Shown here: in pieces, positions 9,342-20,429 of the stretch | Numbering within the stretch: the stretch's first letter is position 1 | Layout of the letters: every line of letters starts with the position of its first letter | Source of the DNA: Methanobacterium sp. | GTDB lineage: Archaea > Methanobacteriota > Methanobacteria > Methanobacteriales > Methanobacteriaceae | NCBI RefSeq assembly: GCF_016217785.1 | Contig: NZ_JACRGA010000023.1 | Location: 66,103-130,102, forward strand | Direction of reading: 5' to 3' | DNA length: 64,000 nucleotides | The notes under the pieces: generated by a model | Database searches by the model: none | The model's input: the letters and a program-made list of their open reading frames with translations, nothing else | Told to the model about the DNA's origin: nothing | Translations under genes and position numbers: made by a program

Positions 9342-9953
9342 ATGAAGAAAAAATCATTTGAAAGGAAAAAAGAGCTACTGGATGCAGCATTAAATGAGTT
9401 CACAATGAAAAACTATGAAAATGCATCTTTAAATACCATCATTAAAAATGCAGGCATCAGCAAAGGTACTTTTTATTACCACTTCCAGGATAAACAGGCA
9501 CTTTACTTATATCTACTTGAAAATGCTAATAAAGCCAAGTGGGAGTTTATGAATAGGCAAATTAAAGAAAATAACACTGATTTTCAGGAAAAGGATATTT
9601 TTGAAGGATTTAAAATTCAGGCACAACTGGGAATGGAATTTGCAACTCTTTTTCCCAAATACCACCGGCTTAGCATGATGTTTGCCAATGAAAAGGACAA
9701 TCAAATCTATGAAGATGCTAAGAGAGTTTTAGGACTTACCGCAGAAGTCATGATGGATGAAATGGTGCAAAAAGCGATAAAAAACGGAGACTTTGATAGT
9801 AGATTTTCTAAGGATTTTATATTGAAAGTAATGAATTTTTTATTTCTGAATTTTAACGAGATATTTGGCACGGAAGAAGATTTTAAACTGGAAAAAATGG
9901 TTCAAAATCTCAATAACTACGTTGATTTCATGAAAAATGGACTTGGTAAATAA
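9342..9953 (+). CDS. TetR/AcrR-family transcriptional regulator
   Basis: This is a 203-residue one-component regulator. The N-terminal helix-turn-helix is classical: R-K-K-E-L-L-D-A-A-L-N-E-F, then A-S-L-N-T-I-I-K-N-A-G-I-S-K-G-T-F-Y-Y-H-F at about residues 28-48. The C-terminal ligand/dimer domain is helical and not recognisable as to ligand. The frame opens ten codons earlier (9312), but family alignment favours the ATG at 9342. A tandem palindromic operator lies upstream. The membrane protein 35 bases downstream is probably co-transcribed and is the likely target. Confidence 0.88.
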   Translation: MKKKSFERKKELLDAALNEFTMKNYENASLNTIIKNAGISKGTFYYHFQDKQALYLYLLENANKAKWEFMNRQIKENNTDFQEKDIFEGFKIQAQLGMEFATLFPKYHRLSMMFANEKDNQIYEDAKRVLGLTAEVMMDEMVQKAIKNGDFDSRFSKDFILKVMNFLFLNFNEIFGTEEDFKLEKMVQNLNNYVDFMKNGLGK

Positions 9954-9988
9954 ATTCCAGTAATTCGTGATATTAGGAGGGGTTATTA

Positions 9989-10573
9989 ATGATAAATAAT
10001 ATTGAAATAAGAAAATATGATAAAGTTATAGCCATAATTTTTGGGCTTTTTACTCTGGCCATTATTATGGCAATGACCAATAAAGATTTTTTTAGCTGGG
10101 CCTGGGCCCGCCATCATAACATTTTAAGCTGGTATATAAGGCCCTTATTTCTAATACCTTTTTGTTATTTTGCATATAAAAGAAGCTGGGCTGGTATTTC
10201 AGCCACGATTTTCTTACTAATATCCAGCATGTTCTGGTTCCTAGAACCGGGAATGGCTAGTGAACAAGTAAATCAATTCCTACAAGTAGAAATAGATTAT
10301 TTGAATGCCCCATGGGGGATTGGCAAAATATTAATGACCCTAATTGTGCCAATTTCATTATTTGCACTGGGAGCTGCTTTCTGGAAGCGTAACTTACTTT
10401 TTGGAATATCAGTGATTGTATTTATAGCTCTTGCTAAAATTCTCTGGAGTGTGGTATTCGGTGGGGAATCAGGAATGTCAATATTGGCCCCTGCAATTAT
10501 TGGCTTAATAATTTGTGTTATTTTAATATATTTCGGATTCAGAAGGTCAGAGAAAAATAACAAAGATCAATGA
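9989..10573 (+). CDS. Multipass membrane protein, TetR-operon partner
   Basis: A 194-residue protein with about six hydrophobic segments (roughly residues 13-31, 47-62, 67-85, 113-131, 135-152, 163-183) and short polar loops, including the W-A-W-A-R-H-H segment near residue 40. It starts at ATG after a strong AGGAGGGG site. I do not recognise a family. Its position right behind a TetR gene suggests a small repressor-controlled integral membrane protein such as an efflux or stress-response component; that is inference only. Confidence 0.7.
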   Translation: MINNIEIRKYDKVIAIIFGLFTLAIIMAMTNKDFFSWAWARHHNILSWYIRPLFLIPFCYFAYKRSWAGISATIFLLISSMFWFLEPGMASEQVNQFLQVEIDYLNAPWGIGKILMTLIVPISLFALGAAFWKRNLLFGISVIVFIALAKILWSVVFGGESGMSILAPAIIGLIICVILIYFGFRRSEKNNKDQ

Positions 10574-10622
10574 ATTAGTATAGTAATTATTCTTAAGTAT
10601 TTGAATAATTCTCTTATTAAAA

Positions 10623-11081
10623 TTAAATAAATTCTCTGATTTTATCCGCTATTTTATCACGAACATCTGGGGATATATTTTTTGGTGGTCTAGGACGCAT
10701 ATAGCCAAAATGAGGATCCTCAAAGGTGTGACCCGCAAAGTTTACAGGATGCCTGTAACGGGGAATGAAATGCCAGTGTAAGTGTGGTTCTGGTTTTCCT
10801 TCCAGGTAAAAAGTGTTCATGAGACAACCCCAGTTAAAGAGAGTGGCATCAAATGCAGTTTTAACTGCCCGTTCCATACTTTCCAGGAGCAAAATAAAAT
10901 CATCCCATTCTTCCTTTGAAAGTCCGGTTAAAGTTTTATGGTCCCGTTTTAATGCCACCACACAGGTGGCCAGATTACTCTGATTGGGAGCCAGAAACAC
11001 AATCCAGTGATCAGTCTCTACAAGTGGATCTCCAAAGTTATAATCAACCAGTTTCTCACAGTAAGGACACTCAATACTCAT
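10623..11081 (-). CDS. HIT-family nucleotide hydrolase/transferase
   Basis: A 152-residue histidine-triad protein. The catalytic motif is P-H-L-H-W-H-F (His-x-His-x-His) at about residues 98-104. An N-terminal C-P-Y-C pair may bind zinc. Family members hydrolyse dinucleoside polyphosphates or nucleoside phosphoramidates. The frame opens with GTG at 11096, but that overlaps the GGGAG ribosome binding site. The ATG at 11081, eight bases further on, gives MSIECPYCEK and is the better start. Confidence 0.87.
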   Translation of the reverse strand: MSIECPYCEKLVDYNFGDPLVETDHWIVFLAPNQSNLATCVVALKRDHKTLTGLSKEEWDDFILLLESMERAVKTAFDATLFNWGCLMNTFYLEGKPEPHLHWHFIPRYRHPVNFAGHTFEDPHFGYMRPRPPKNISPDVRDKIADKIREFI

Positions 11082-11190
11082 ATAACATTCTCCCACTAAA
11101 TATTTCTACAAAAATTATTCTACAAATTTTATGATTCCTACTAATTTATTATACTCCCCTGATTTTAATAATAATTTCCTACATTTTTTC

Positions 11191-11937
11191 TTACAATTTG
11201 GAAAGTATGAATGAAATGGAAAAACCAATTACAGTCACCATCCCTGCCAGGTTATGGGTTTGGGAAAAGGCCTCAGGTATCATGGTATCAACCAGCATGG
11301 CCAGAATACCTCCTGCTGCAACAGCCAGGGTAACCGCAGTCACCTGGACCGGTAACTGGCTGAAAATAGAGTAGCCCGCCAGTGAAGATAAAGCAGTTAC
11401 TATGGTTATGGCCAGCCATAAAGAGAAAACTTTGCTTACTTTCCATCCTTCTTTTTTCATTCCAGCTGAACTGGAAAGACCTTCCGGAATGTTGGATAGG
11501 AATATAGCAACGACAGTGGCAGTACTAACTGCCCCGCCACCGATCATGGTTAAGCCAATGGCTATTGATTCTGGAATACCATCAATGACAGATCCTGCTG
11601 CAATGGCCATGGCACCGTTATCTGTATCATCATCTGCAGGTTTAACTGATCTTTTCCGGTGTTTGGCTCCTTTACGGGCCAGGTAAATGTTAGTGAGGGT
11701 GAAAATGGTTGCACCTAACAGAAATCCCGCTACTAAATGAGCTGGTCCTCCCAGGGCATAGGCTTCATCCAGGAGTTCGAAGGACACTGCTGACATTAGA
11801 ACACCAGATCCAAAGGCCATTATAGTGGCCACCCAGTGTTGTGGGATCTTAAAAAAGTAGCCAAAAAAAGCCCCTAAAAGAAGAGCAGATCCAGCAACAA
11901 AACCCCATATCCCTGCTATTATCATACTTGAAAACAA
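11191..11937 (-). CDS. ZIP-family divalent metal transporter
   Basis: A 248-residue protein with about eight membrane helices. The metal-site helices are visible: M-A-F-G-S-G-V-L-M-S-A-V-S-F-E-L-L near residue 45, and G-S-V-I-D-G-I-P-E-S-I-A-I-G plus L-S-N-I-P-E-G-L near 117-155. These resemble the H-N-x-P-E-G motif of ZIP/ZupT transporters, but with Asp-Gly instead of His-Asn in the first. The variable loop (residues 88-107) is rich in Lys, Arg and Asp rather than His. Start at TTG (11937) after GGTGATCC. The metal is unknown. Confidence 0.85.
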   Translation of the reverse strand: MFSSMIIAGIWGFVAGSALLLGAFFGYFFKIPQHWVATIMAFGSGVLMSAVSFELLDEAYALGGPAHLVAGFLLGATIFTLTNIYLARKGAKHRKRSVKPADDDTDNGAMAIAAGSVIDGIPESIAIGLTMIGGGAVSTATVVAIFLSNIPEGLSSSAGMKKEGWKVSKVFSLWLAITIVTALSSLAGYSIFSQLPVQVTAVTLAVAAGGILAMLVDTMIPEAFSQTHNLAGMVTVIGFSISFILSKL

Positions 11938-12217
11938 AGGATCACCATAAAATCTTCATAAATTACCTAATAGGCTAATATGTTAATCTAAGAGGAGTAT
12001 ACATTAACCTAAGAAGGACTATACATCAATCAAGATACTAACACATTAATCATCTAAACAATGTATTTTATATACATATAATTATATTTAAGCACCAAAG
12101 ATTTTTCCTCAAAAAACATCTGCAAAATTTCTTTAGGTGAGTTTTGCAGTGCCAATAACTAAATATCGCGTTTAAGAAATTAATGTATATAAAATCAAAG
12201 AATCTGTTGGAATAATA

Positions 12218-13609
12218 ATGGCTTCAAATTCTCAAGGGGAATTAGTATCGGTGGAAAGATGTGCACTGGTCCTGGTGGTTATTGGATCATTCCTAATACC
12301 ATTTATGGGATCTTCCCTCAGCTTGGCCCTTCCCCTAATTCAGAATGAACTTTCCGTTAGCATACTTCTCTTAGGATGGATTCCCACAGCATTTGTACTG
12401 GCCAACGCAGCCCTAGTCTTACCCTTCGGAAAACTGGCAGACATTCACGGCCGGAAAAAAATTTTCACCTATGGATTGGTCATCTATACAGTGGCATCAT
12501 TACTGGCATCATTTTCAGATTCAGGGATCATATTGGTGTTTTTCAGCTTTCTGCAGGGAGTGGGCTGTGCAATGATCTTTGCCACTGGAATTGCCCTTCT
12601 AATATCCATCTTCCCCCAGAAACGAAGGGGGCAAGTTTTGGGGATTAACATCACTGCCGTATATATAGGATTGTTTATTGGACCTCTTCTGGGTGGTTTT
12701 CTGGCCCAAAATTTAGGATGGAGAAGTATATTCTTTATTAACGTCCCTATAGGGCTATTTGCCATAACTTTGATCCTGGCCAGATTCAGAGGTGAGTGGA
12801 AAGGCTCCCCTGGTGAAAAATTTGATTTAATCGGGTCAGTTATTTATGTCCTCTCACTCTCCGCATTAATGTATGGATTTTCAACCTTCTACGACCTTTC
12901 AGGGAAAATTATCCTTTTAGCCGGTGCCATTGGAATGGGTATCTTTTTTAAGGAACTTAAAGGTTCTAATAACCCACTGATACTTTTGAAAATATTTAAA
13001 AACCGATTAACCAGTTTTTCAGGATTTTCCCTCTTACTGGTAACCATCGCTACCACAGCAATGTGGACACTTCTTAGTTTATACCTTCAGGACCTGCGTG
13101 GACTGGATACTCTGACCACTGCACTTATCCTGGCAGTGCAACCACTTGCCGTAGCTTTATTATCCCCTCTGGTGGGATACATTGCTGATAACAATGATAA
13201 TCGGAGTATCAACATCATAGGGGCTGTTGTGAGTACTATTGGGCTTCTTATCCTGGCATTGTTAGATGGAAATACCTCTTTAATCCTGGTTGTGGTGGGG
13301 TTAGTACTGGTGGGTGTAGGTTTGGGATTGTTTTCCACACCCACCAATCGAAACTTCCTGGGATCTTTAACCCGGAAGAACTATGGTGTTGGTTCAGCCT
13401 CAATTTCCACCCTGGTATTTATTGGTCAGACCATGAGCCTGGGAATTTTGTTACTGATTCTAACCGGATTCATGGGTAACGTGGAGATAGCACCCTCAAA
13501 TTTCTCTGTATTCCTAGAAGGACTTCATGTATCTTTCTATTTCTTTGCAGCTTTCTGTGCAGTGGGGGCAGTTGTTGCCTATGCTGTGCGGGGAGAATTA
13601 TCAACATAA
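12218..13609 (+). CDS. MFS multidrug efflux transporter (DHA2/QacA-EmrB type)
   Basis: A 463-residue 14-helix major facilitator. The helix 2-3 loop motif is G-K-L-A-D-I-H-G-R-K-K (about 68-78), matching G-x-L-a-D-r-x-G-r-k. The helix 5 antiporter motif C appears as G-L-F-I-G-P-L-L-G-G-F-L (about 151-162). Members of this subfamily export hydrophobic drugs by proton antiport; the substrate here is unknown. It stands alone, with a hairpin right after the stop codon. Confidence 0.9.
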   Translation: MASNSQGELVSVERCALVLVVIGSFLIPFMGSSLSLALPLIQNELSVSILLLGWIPTAFVLANAALVLPFGKLADIHGRKKIFTYGLVIYTVASLLASFSDSGIILVFFSFLQGVGCAMIFATGIALLISIFPQKRRGQVLGINITAVYIGLFIGPLLGGFLAQNLGWRSIFFINVPIGLFAITLILARFRGEWKGSPGEKFDLIGSVIYVLSLSALMYGFSTFYDLSGKIILLAGAIGMGIFFKELKGSNNPLILLKIFKNRLTSFSGFSLLLVTIATTAMWTLLSLYLQDLRGLDTLTTALILAVQPLAVALLSPLVGYIADNNDNRSINIIGAVVSTIGLLILALLDGNTSLILVVVGLVLVGVGLGLFSTPTNRNFLGSLTRKNYGVGSASISTLVFIGQTMSLGILLLILTGFMGNVEIAPSNFSVFLEGLHVSFYFFAAFCAVGAVVAYAVRGELST

Positions 13610-13610
13610 A

Positions 13611-13640
13611 ATCTCTTGGGGGACTGTTTTCCTAGGAGAT
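13611..13640 (+). terminator. Hairpin after the MFS gene
   Basis: ATCTCTTGG pairs with CCTAGGAGAT across a short loop, starting one base after the TAA. No clean T-run follows, so it may be a processing or 3'-stability hairpin rather than a strict intrinsic terminator. Confidence 0.45.
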
Positions 13641-13947
13641 TCAACTATATATAATTCCCTAAACTGTATAGATTCCCTAAACTGTATAAAATTTCTATAA
13701 ACCTATATAGAATTCCATAATAGATTTTAGGCCAAAAAAATTCTAGACAAAAAAATAATTAATGGGACTAACTAAATAATATTCTTAATAGCAGTAATCT
13801 AAAATATTCATAAATACAGTAATTATCTAAAATTATTTCCAGAACTTATCTAATCAATAGAAAATAAAATTCACTACACATTAAACTACACATTAAAAAA
13901 TATGTGATTGTAATTTATATGAATATTAATTTTAGAAGAGTGATATT
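13641..13947. repeat. AT-rich spacer with an 18-bp tandem duplication
   Basis: An 18-bp unit beginning ATTCCCTAAACTGTATAG occurs twice head to tail (13654-13671 and 13672-13688), with a weaker third trace (ctataaacctatatag) beyond. The remaining ~250 bases are AT-rich without genes and contain the promoter region for 13948. Confidence 0.5.
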
Positions 13948-14409
13948 TTGAAAGATACAAGTAATGGTGAAGATAAGGGAAATGGGGAAGATTTTCTTCA
14001 AAAATTGTTGAAAGGAAAGGAACCAAAAACATCTGAATTTATCGGAGCTATTGTTGTTAATATTATCCTCTTATACATTGTAAACAACCTGCTTTCCTGG
14101 AATTTGAGCTTTATAGCCTCATCCTTCCAGGATGTTTTGTGGATATTTAATCTCTCCATAACTGCCACAATTATTGGCAATGTGCTCTTTTTAATCTATC
14201 ATCCAGGATGGTTTAGAAGTTTAATCCGGATAATATTAAATATTTTTGGATTTATGGTTGCTTACTATTTATATACCGTATTCCCATTTATATTTAGCAA
14301 TAATCTGGTTACATTATTCGTAAAATTTGCCATTATAGTAGCAATGGTTGTAATGGTGATTGTAACCATTTTTGAAATCGTTAAATTCATTTTAAGAATT
14401 ATAAAATAA
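13948..14409 (+). CDS. Four-helix membrane protein of unknown function
   Basis: A 153-residue protein with a polar, Asp/Glu/Lys-rich N-terminal 32 residues and then four hydrophobic helices (about 35-52, 61-85, 95-112, 120-150). Start is TTG with a GAGTGAT element just upstream. No signature motif or neighbour suggests a role. Composition and the ribosome binding site make it a credible gene. Confidence 0.65.
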   Translation: MKDTSNGEDKGNGEDFLQKLLKGKEPKTSEFIGAIVVNIILLYIVNNLLSWNLSFIASSFQDVLWIFNLSITATIIGNVLFLIYHPGWFRSLIRIILNIFGFMVAYYLYTVFPFIFSNNLVTLFVKFAIIVAMVVMVIVTIFEIVKFILRIIK

Positions 14410-14508
14410 CTATTAATCAATAAAAACAATCATCCAAACTTATTTTATCCCTATTTTTACTATTTTTTTTATTAATCCAATGATCATTTATTAATCCAAT
14501 ATTGAAAA

Positions 14509-14790
14509 TCATTTAACAATCTCTTCATTTAATAATTTCCTCATCCAGTATTCAACTTCAAGTTTAGTGGCCTTAAGGAGTTCTTCTAATGGTTCATCTT
14601 CCCATGGCTCTGCAATACTGAGAAAACTCTTGAAATATAGGATATCGTCTTTTATTTCTATTTGAAAATCCTCCACTTCCTTAAGAGCATCATGATCTAT
14701 TCGGGATAATTCATCTTTTGTGAGAATGACCTTCATTCGCACTTTCCAATCCTGATCTGATTTTTCCAGAAAGTCCACGTCAACCTGCAT
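14509..14790 (-). CDS. Small acidic protein, unknown
   Basis: A 93-residue soluble protein rich in Glu, Asp, Lys and Leu, predicted alternating strands then two C-terminal helices (L-E-E-L-L-K-A-T-K-L-E-V-E-Y-W-M-R-K-L-L). It has an excellent AGGAGG site seven bases before ATG. I do not recognise the family. It sits downstream of the M48 protease gene on the same strand, about 160 bases away. Confidence 0.7.
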   Translation of the reverse strand: MQVDVDFLEKSDQDWKVRMKVILTKDELSRIDHDALKEVEDFQIEIKDDILYFKSFLSIAEPWEDEPLEELLKATKLEVEYWMRKLLNEEIVK

Positions 14791-14953
14791 TACTATACCT
14801 CCTGAGAATTTTTATAACATAAAATTACCCTTTATACTTCCATAATATTTCTGATAAATCTCGCTAAATGACTCCAATTAATAAAAATATTCGGTAAATA
14901 ATTCCTATTAATAAATATTCGATAATTAACTCCAGTTAAATACAGGAACATTT

Positions 14954-16387
14954 TTACAAACCAAGTGTACGTTTGAAACCGTTAACCACGTCCTTAGCAG
15001 ACTTTAGAAGGGGATTTTTAACCTTTACCGGTGTTTTCATACTCTCCAGCCGATCAATACGGAAGTAGATGGGTGGATGGGGATCGAAGTTTATCCATGA
15101 GGGTAATCTGGTGGGTGAAATCCTTTCGGCATGGAGACGCTGGTAACCGATTTTACGCAGTGCACTGGCTAAGACCTGGGGTTGCCCTATTTTCATGGCG
15201 GATAAAAGATCAGCCCTGGTTTCAAAGAACTTGGCCACAAAGAAAATAAACCCTAACGCAACAATCAGGTAAATTAAGGGAGATATGACAACTAATGGGA
15301 ATAATAGGGTGAATCTGAGGATGAACTCTGCAGATATTATGCTGAAGAGGACTATTGGGTCTCTACCTGATAGGTGGCCCATTTCATGGCCGATCACGGA
15401 TAGTATTTCATCTTCCTCAAGTTGGACCAGAAGTCCGGTGGTGATGAGAACCAGCCCCCGGTTTGGACTGGGACCTGTGGCAGCAGCATTGGGGATCATG
15501 GTGTTACTCAAGGCAACCTTAGGCATGGTGATGTTGAACTTGCTGGCAGCTTCTTCAACTATTCTGTAAACATCAATCACCCGGGAAACCTTCAAATCGG
15601 ACTGGCAGTGGAAACCATATTCCCTGAATATATCCTCTCCCAACTCACAGGTAGGCTCCCTACCCACAGCAAGGCTTTTCTGGTAAATTTTCTCCTTCAT
15701 TTTAATAATACTGTCCTTACCGAATTTTTCCTGGAATTTCTGGAACTCCTCCAGGGGTAGCTGGTATTCAATGATATGTACCTGTGGATTTTCTGGGGTG
15801 ATCTTCCAGTCACTGGTACGCAGCAATAGCTGGTCAGACAAAAGAACAATGACCAGTTGAAATACCAGTATACCAATAATTGCCAGGAATATACCCAGTA
15901 AAAGGAAAAGAAGAATGTTAACTCCGAAAAAGAGTATATAAATCATTATCATATTGCTTCCGAACATGCGGAAAGATGCCTTCTTACGCCTGGTGGGAGG
16001 TGCCTCAGGTATAATTTCCTCTCCCTCCACCCAGGCAAAGTAAAGGGTGGCCTGGCGAATGGCATCCTCAAAGGCCTGGATTGCAATAAAAAGCTCCTCT
16101 TCCAGGAGATCTATTTTAGGAGCGATGTCAAATTCAGGAGGAATAGAAACTGTAACGATTTTTACAAGAAATGGGTTAGCAGCCTGAATTTCCACTCTAA
16201 CTTCCCATTCCTCTTCACTACTGACAACAGTATAACTTAAAACTCCAGTATCACCTAACATTCTTTTGGAAATATTTTTGAATGAATCAGGTTGGGGTAG
16301 GAGATAGAAATCACGTAAAAAATCCAGTGTTTCTTCCAGGTGCCCTGAAGAGAGTTCAGTGTCAATAATGAAACTTTTTTCCAACAT
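14954..16387 (-). CDS. M48-family membrane metalloprotease (HtpX-like)
   Basis: A 477-residue zinc protease. Residues 1-140 form an archaeal-specific cytosolic extension; two membrane helices follow (about 143-185). The catalytic motif is H-E-M-G-H at 334-338, with E389 in F-F-E-T-R-A-D as the third ligand, and further hydrophobic segments between them. HtpX-type proteases degrade misfolded membrane proteins. The family average is nearer 300 residues, so the N-terminal domain is the odd part. Start ATG with GGAG four bases upstream. Confidence 0.9.
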   Translation of the reverse strand: MLEKSFIIDTELSSGHLEETLDFLRDFYLLPQPDSFKNISKRMLGDTGVLSYTVVSSEEEWEVRVEIQAANPFLVKIVTVSIPPEFDIAPKIDLLEEELFIAIQAFEDAIRQATLYFAWVEGEEIIPEAPPTRRKKASFRMFGSNMIMIYILFFGVNILLFLLLGIFLAIIGILVFQLVIVLLSDQLLLRTSDWKITPENPQVHIIEYQLPLEEFQKFQEKFGKDSIIKMKEKIYQKSLAVGREPTCELGEDIFREYGFHCQSDLKVSRVIDVYRIVEEAASKFNITMPKVALSNTMIPNAAATGPSPNRGLVLITTGLLVQLEEDEILSVIGHEMGHLSGRDPIVLFSIISAEFILRFTLLFPLVVISPLIYLIVALGFIFFVAKFFETRADLLSAMKIGQPQVLASALRKIGYQRLHAERISPTRLPSWINFDPHPPIYFRIDRLESMKTPVKVKNPLLKSAKDVVNGFKRTLGL

Positions 16388-17487
<1,100 letters not shown>

Positions 17488-17491
17488 ACCA

Positions 17492-17510
17492 ATTAAGGAG
17501 TAAATAATCT
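17492..17510 (+). terminator. Hairpin terminator of nucS
   Basis: GGAG-TAAATAAT-CTCC forms a short hairpin just after the nucS stop and is followed by a T-rich tract. The stem is short, so confidence is moderate. Confidence 0.45.
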
Positions 17511-17519
17511 CCTGATTTA

Positions 17520-17700
17520 TTATTTTAATCTAATTTTAACTTTTTTTAAACTCTTAATTTTAATTTATTTACTTATTCTAACTTATTTAACATATATTTT
17601 AACTTATAACTCATTTTAACTTATTTCACCTTGAATTTTAACTTTTTTAAGTCTTAATTATATTTTTACTCTAATTTCTACTCTTAATTTCAACTCCCTG
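17520..17700. repeat. Degenerate TTTTAACTTATTT-type repeats
   Basis: Roughly eight imperfect copies of a word like (A)TTTTAACTTATTT follow each other at irregular 15-25 base spacing. There is no coding potential. Confidence 0.45.
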
Positions 17701-17746
17701 AAAATTTATTATCAATACCCAAGAGATAAATAAATCAGTGATTTTT

Positions 17747-18004
17747 ATGGAAAAACAGGATCAAAAACTGGAAGACTGGCAAGTGGTGTGCCGTAATATC
17801 AAGTGCAAACATCACTATGACATACCATCGGACTGGCCCCTAGAATGGAAGGTTAGAAAATTCCGTGGAGTATGTGGTCATGGTGAGGACACAGCCTTCC
17901 CAGAACTCCTAAAACCAGTTAAATGTCCCGAATGTGGGGAAAAAAGTTACAGAGTAATTCGCAGATATTTCCAGAGTAAAACTGATAATCTCTGTTCAAT
18001 TTAG
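17747..18004 (+). CDS. Small zinc-ribbon protein, unknown
   Basis: An 85-residue protein with a C-x4-C pair (C-R-N-I-K-C) at about residues 17-22 and a C-P-E-C pair near residue 65, plus C-G-H between them: a probable zinc ribbon. The frame opens at GTG 17738, but that GTG is part of the GTGAT ribosome binding site for the ATG at 17747. Function unknown; nucleic-acid or protein binding is plausible. A weak AGATT/AATCT hairpin with a T-tail follows the stop. Confidence 0.7.
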   Translation: MEKQDQKLEDWQVVCRNIKCKHHYDIPSDWPLEWKVRKFRGVCGHGEDTAFPELLKPVKCPECGEKSYRVIRRYFQSKTDNLCSI

Positions 18005-18101
18005 ATTAAAAATCTATTTTTGTTATGTTGAATGAAATTTAATAGGTTTATTTTATAAAACTTCCCATCTTAGAATATTCCTTTTTATTTCAATCCTTTC
18101 C

Positions 18102-19253
<1,152 letters not shown>

Positions 19254-19281
19254 AAAATTTCACTCGGCAATTATAATTGGG

Positions 19282-20154
19282 TTATTTGAATATCCTGGTA
19301 TCAACTTTTTTCCGGTCTTCTTCTGACTTTAAAACCACTCGAACAGTTTTTTCTAGGGACTCATCACTGGCATCCCTATCTCCAGTGGCCAGGAGCGTTC
19401 GAACCCAGTCAACGGTAGCCCTGATTGATGGTATTTTCACCAAGTCCAGTTTCCTTATACTCTGGATAAGTCCCACCACCTTCTCCACCAGTTCATGGGG
19501 TGCATCGGGAACCAGTGACTTAACGATCTCAATTTCTCTTTCTAAGGTGGGGTAATCAATATAGAGGAAAAGGCACCGATCCCGGGTTTCATCCAGTAAC
19601 ATTCTCTGTGAATTGGAGGTTAAAACTACCAGAAGATCGTTTTTAAGGGTGAATGTTCCCAGATCATTTACGGTGATTTCTTTTTCTCCCAGAGCCTGGA
19701 GTAAGAAGCTTTCCACCTCTTCATCTGCCTTGTCAATTTCATCAATGAGCATTACCGCTGGATTAGGATTAATGAATGCCTGGAGTAATGGTCTTTTAAT
19801 GAAGAACTCCTCACTAAATACATCCTTATCTGGTTCTTTCAGGCGGGACATCTCCAGGTGCAACAATTGTTTCTGGTAATTCCACTCCCCCACCATCTGT
19901 TCAAAGGTTATTCCTTCATAACACTGCACTCTGAAAAAATCCCTCCCCAGGGCCCGTGCCATGGCTTTAGCAAGCTCTGTTTTCCCGGTTCCAGGAGGTC
20001 CCTCTACCAGGATAGGTTTTCCCAGTTCAAGGGAGAGAAAGAGGATGGTAATGATGTTATCATCAGGGATGTAACTGGCCTCAGTCAGGGCGTTTTTAAT
20101 ATATTCAGTGTCAAAAATAGTATTCTTGGTTAGATCAGATTTTTTGGGTTTGAT
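19282..20154 (-). CDS. MoxR-type AAA+ ATPase with apparent ATC start
   Basis: A 290-residue AAA+ ATPase. Walker A is G-P-P-G-T-G-K-T-E (about residue 50), Walker B is V-M-L-I-D-E-I-D, and sensor residues follow in V-L-T-S-N-S. The P-loop lies upstream of the first in-frame ATG (19962), so the gene must start earlier. Going upstream there is no ATG, GTG or TTG before an in-frame TAA. The only well-placed codon is ATC at 20154, eight bases after GGGAGG and followed by AAA CCC AAA AAA. Either this is near-cognate initiation or an ATG was changed by mutation or sequencing error. It forms an operon with the VWA gene. Confidence 0.85.
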   Translation of the reverse strand: MKPKKSDLTKNTIFDTEYIKNALTEASYIPDDNIITILFLSLELGKPILVEGPPGTGKTELAKAMARALGRDFFRVQCYEGITFEQMVGEWNYQKQLLHLEMSRLKEPDKDVFSEEFFIKRPLLQAFINPNPAVMLIDEIDKADEEVESFLLQALGEKEITVNDLGTFTLKNDLLVVLTSNSQRMLLDETRDRCLFLYIDYPTLEREIEIVKSLVPDAPHELVEKVVGLIQSIRKLDLVKIPSIRATVDWVRTLLATGDRDASDESLEKTVRVVLKSEEDRKKVDTRIFK

Positions 20155-20429
20155 ATGGAAAACCTCCCATTAACTATTGGTAAATTATAAATCTTGTTAA
20201 ATCATATCCCCTTATTAGAATAATTTCATTCACATTTATCTGCCATTAATATATAACACATGTTACATAAAAAATGAACCTTCTGAATGTAACCAGATTT
20301 AACACTTTATCTAAATTGTAACCAAAACACTTTTCAAACTCCAAATAGTTTTATTGGGAAATCAGTAATAACATTACTCTGATGGAAAAAGCTTAAATGG
20401 CTTATAATTTAAAATAGTTATTGATTTAT

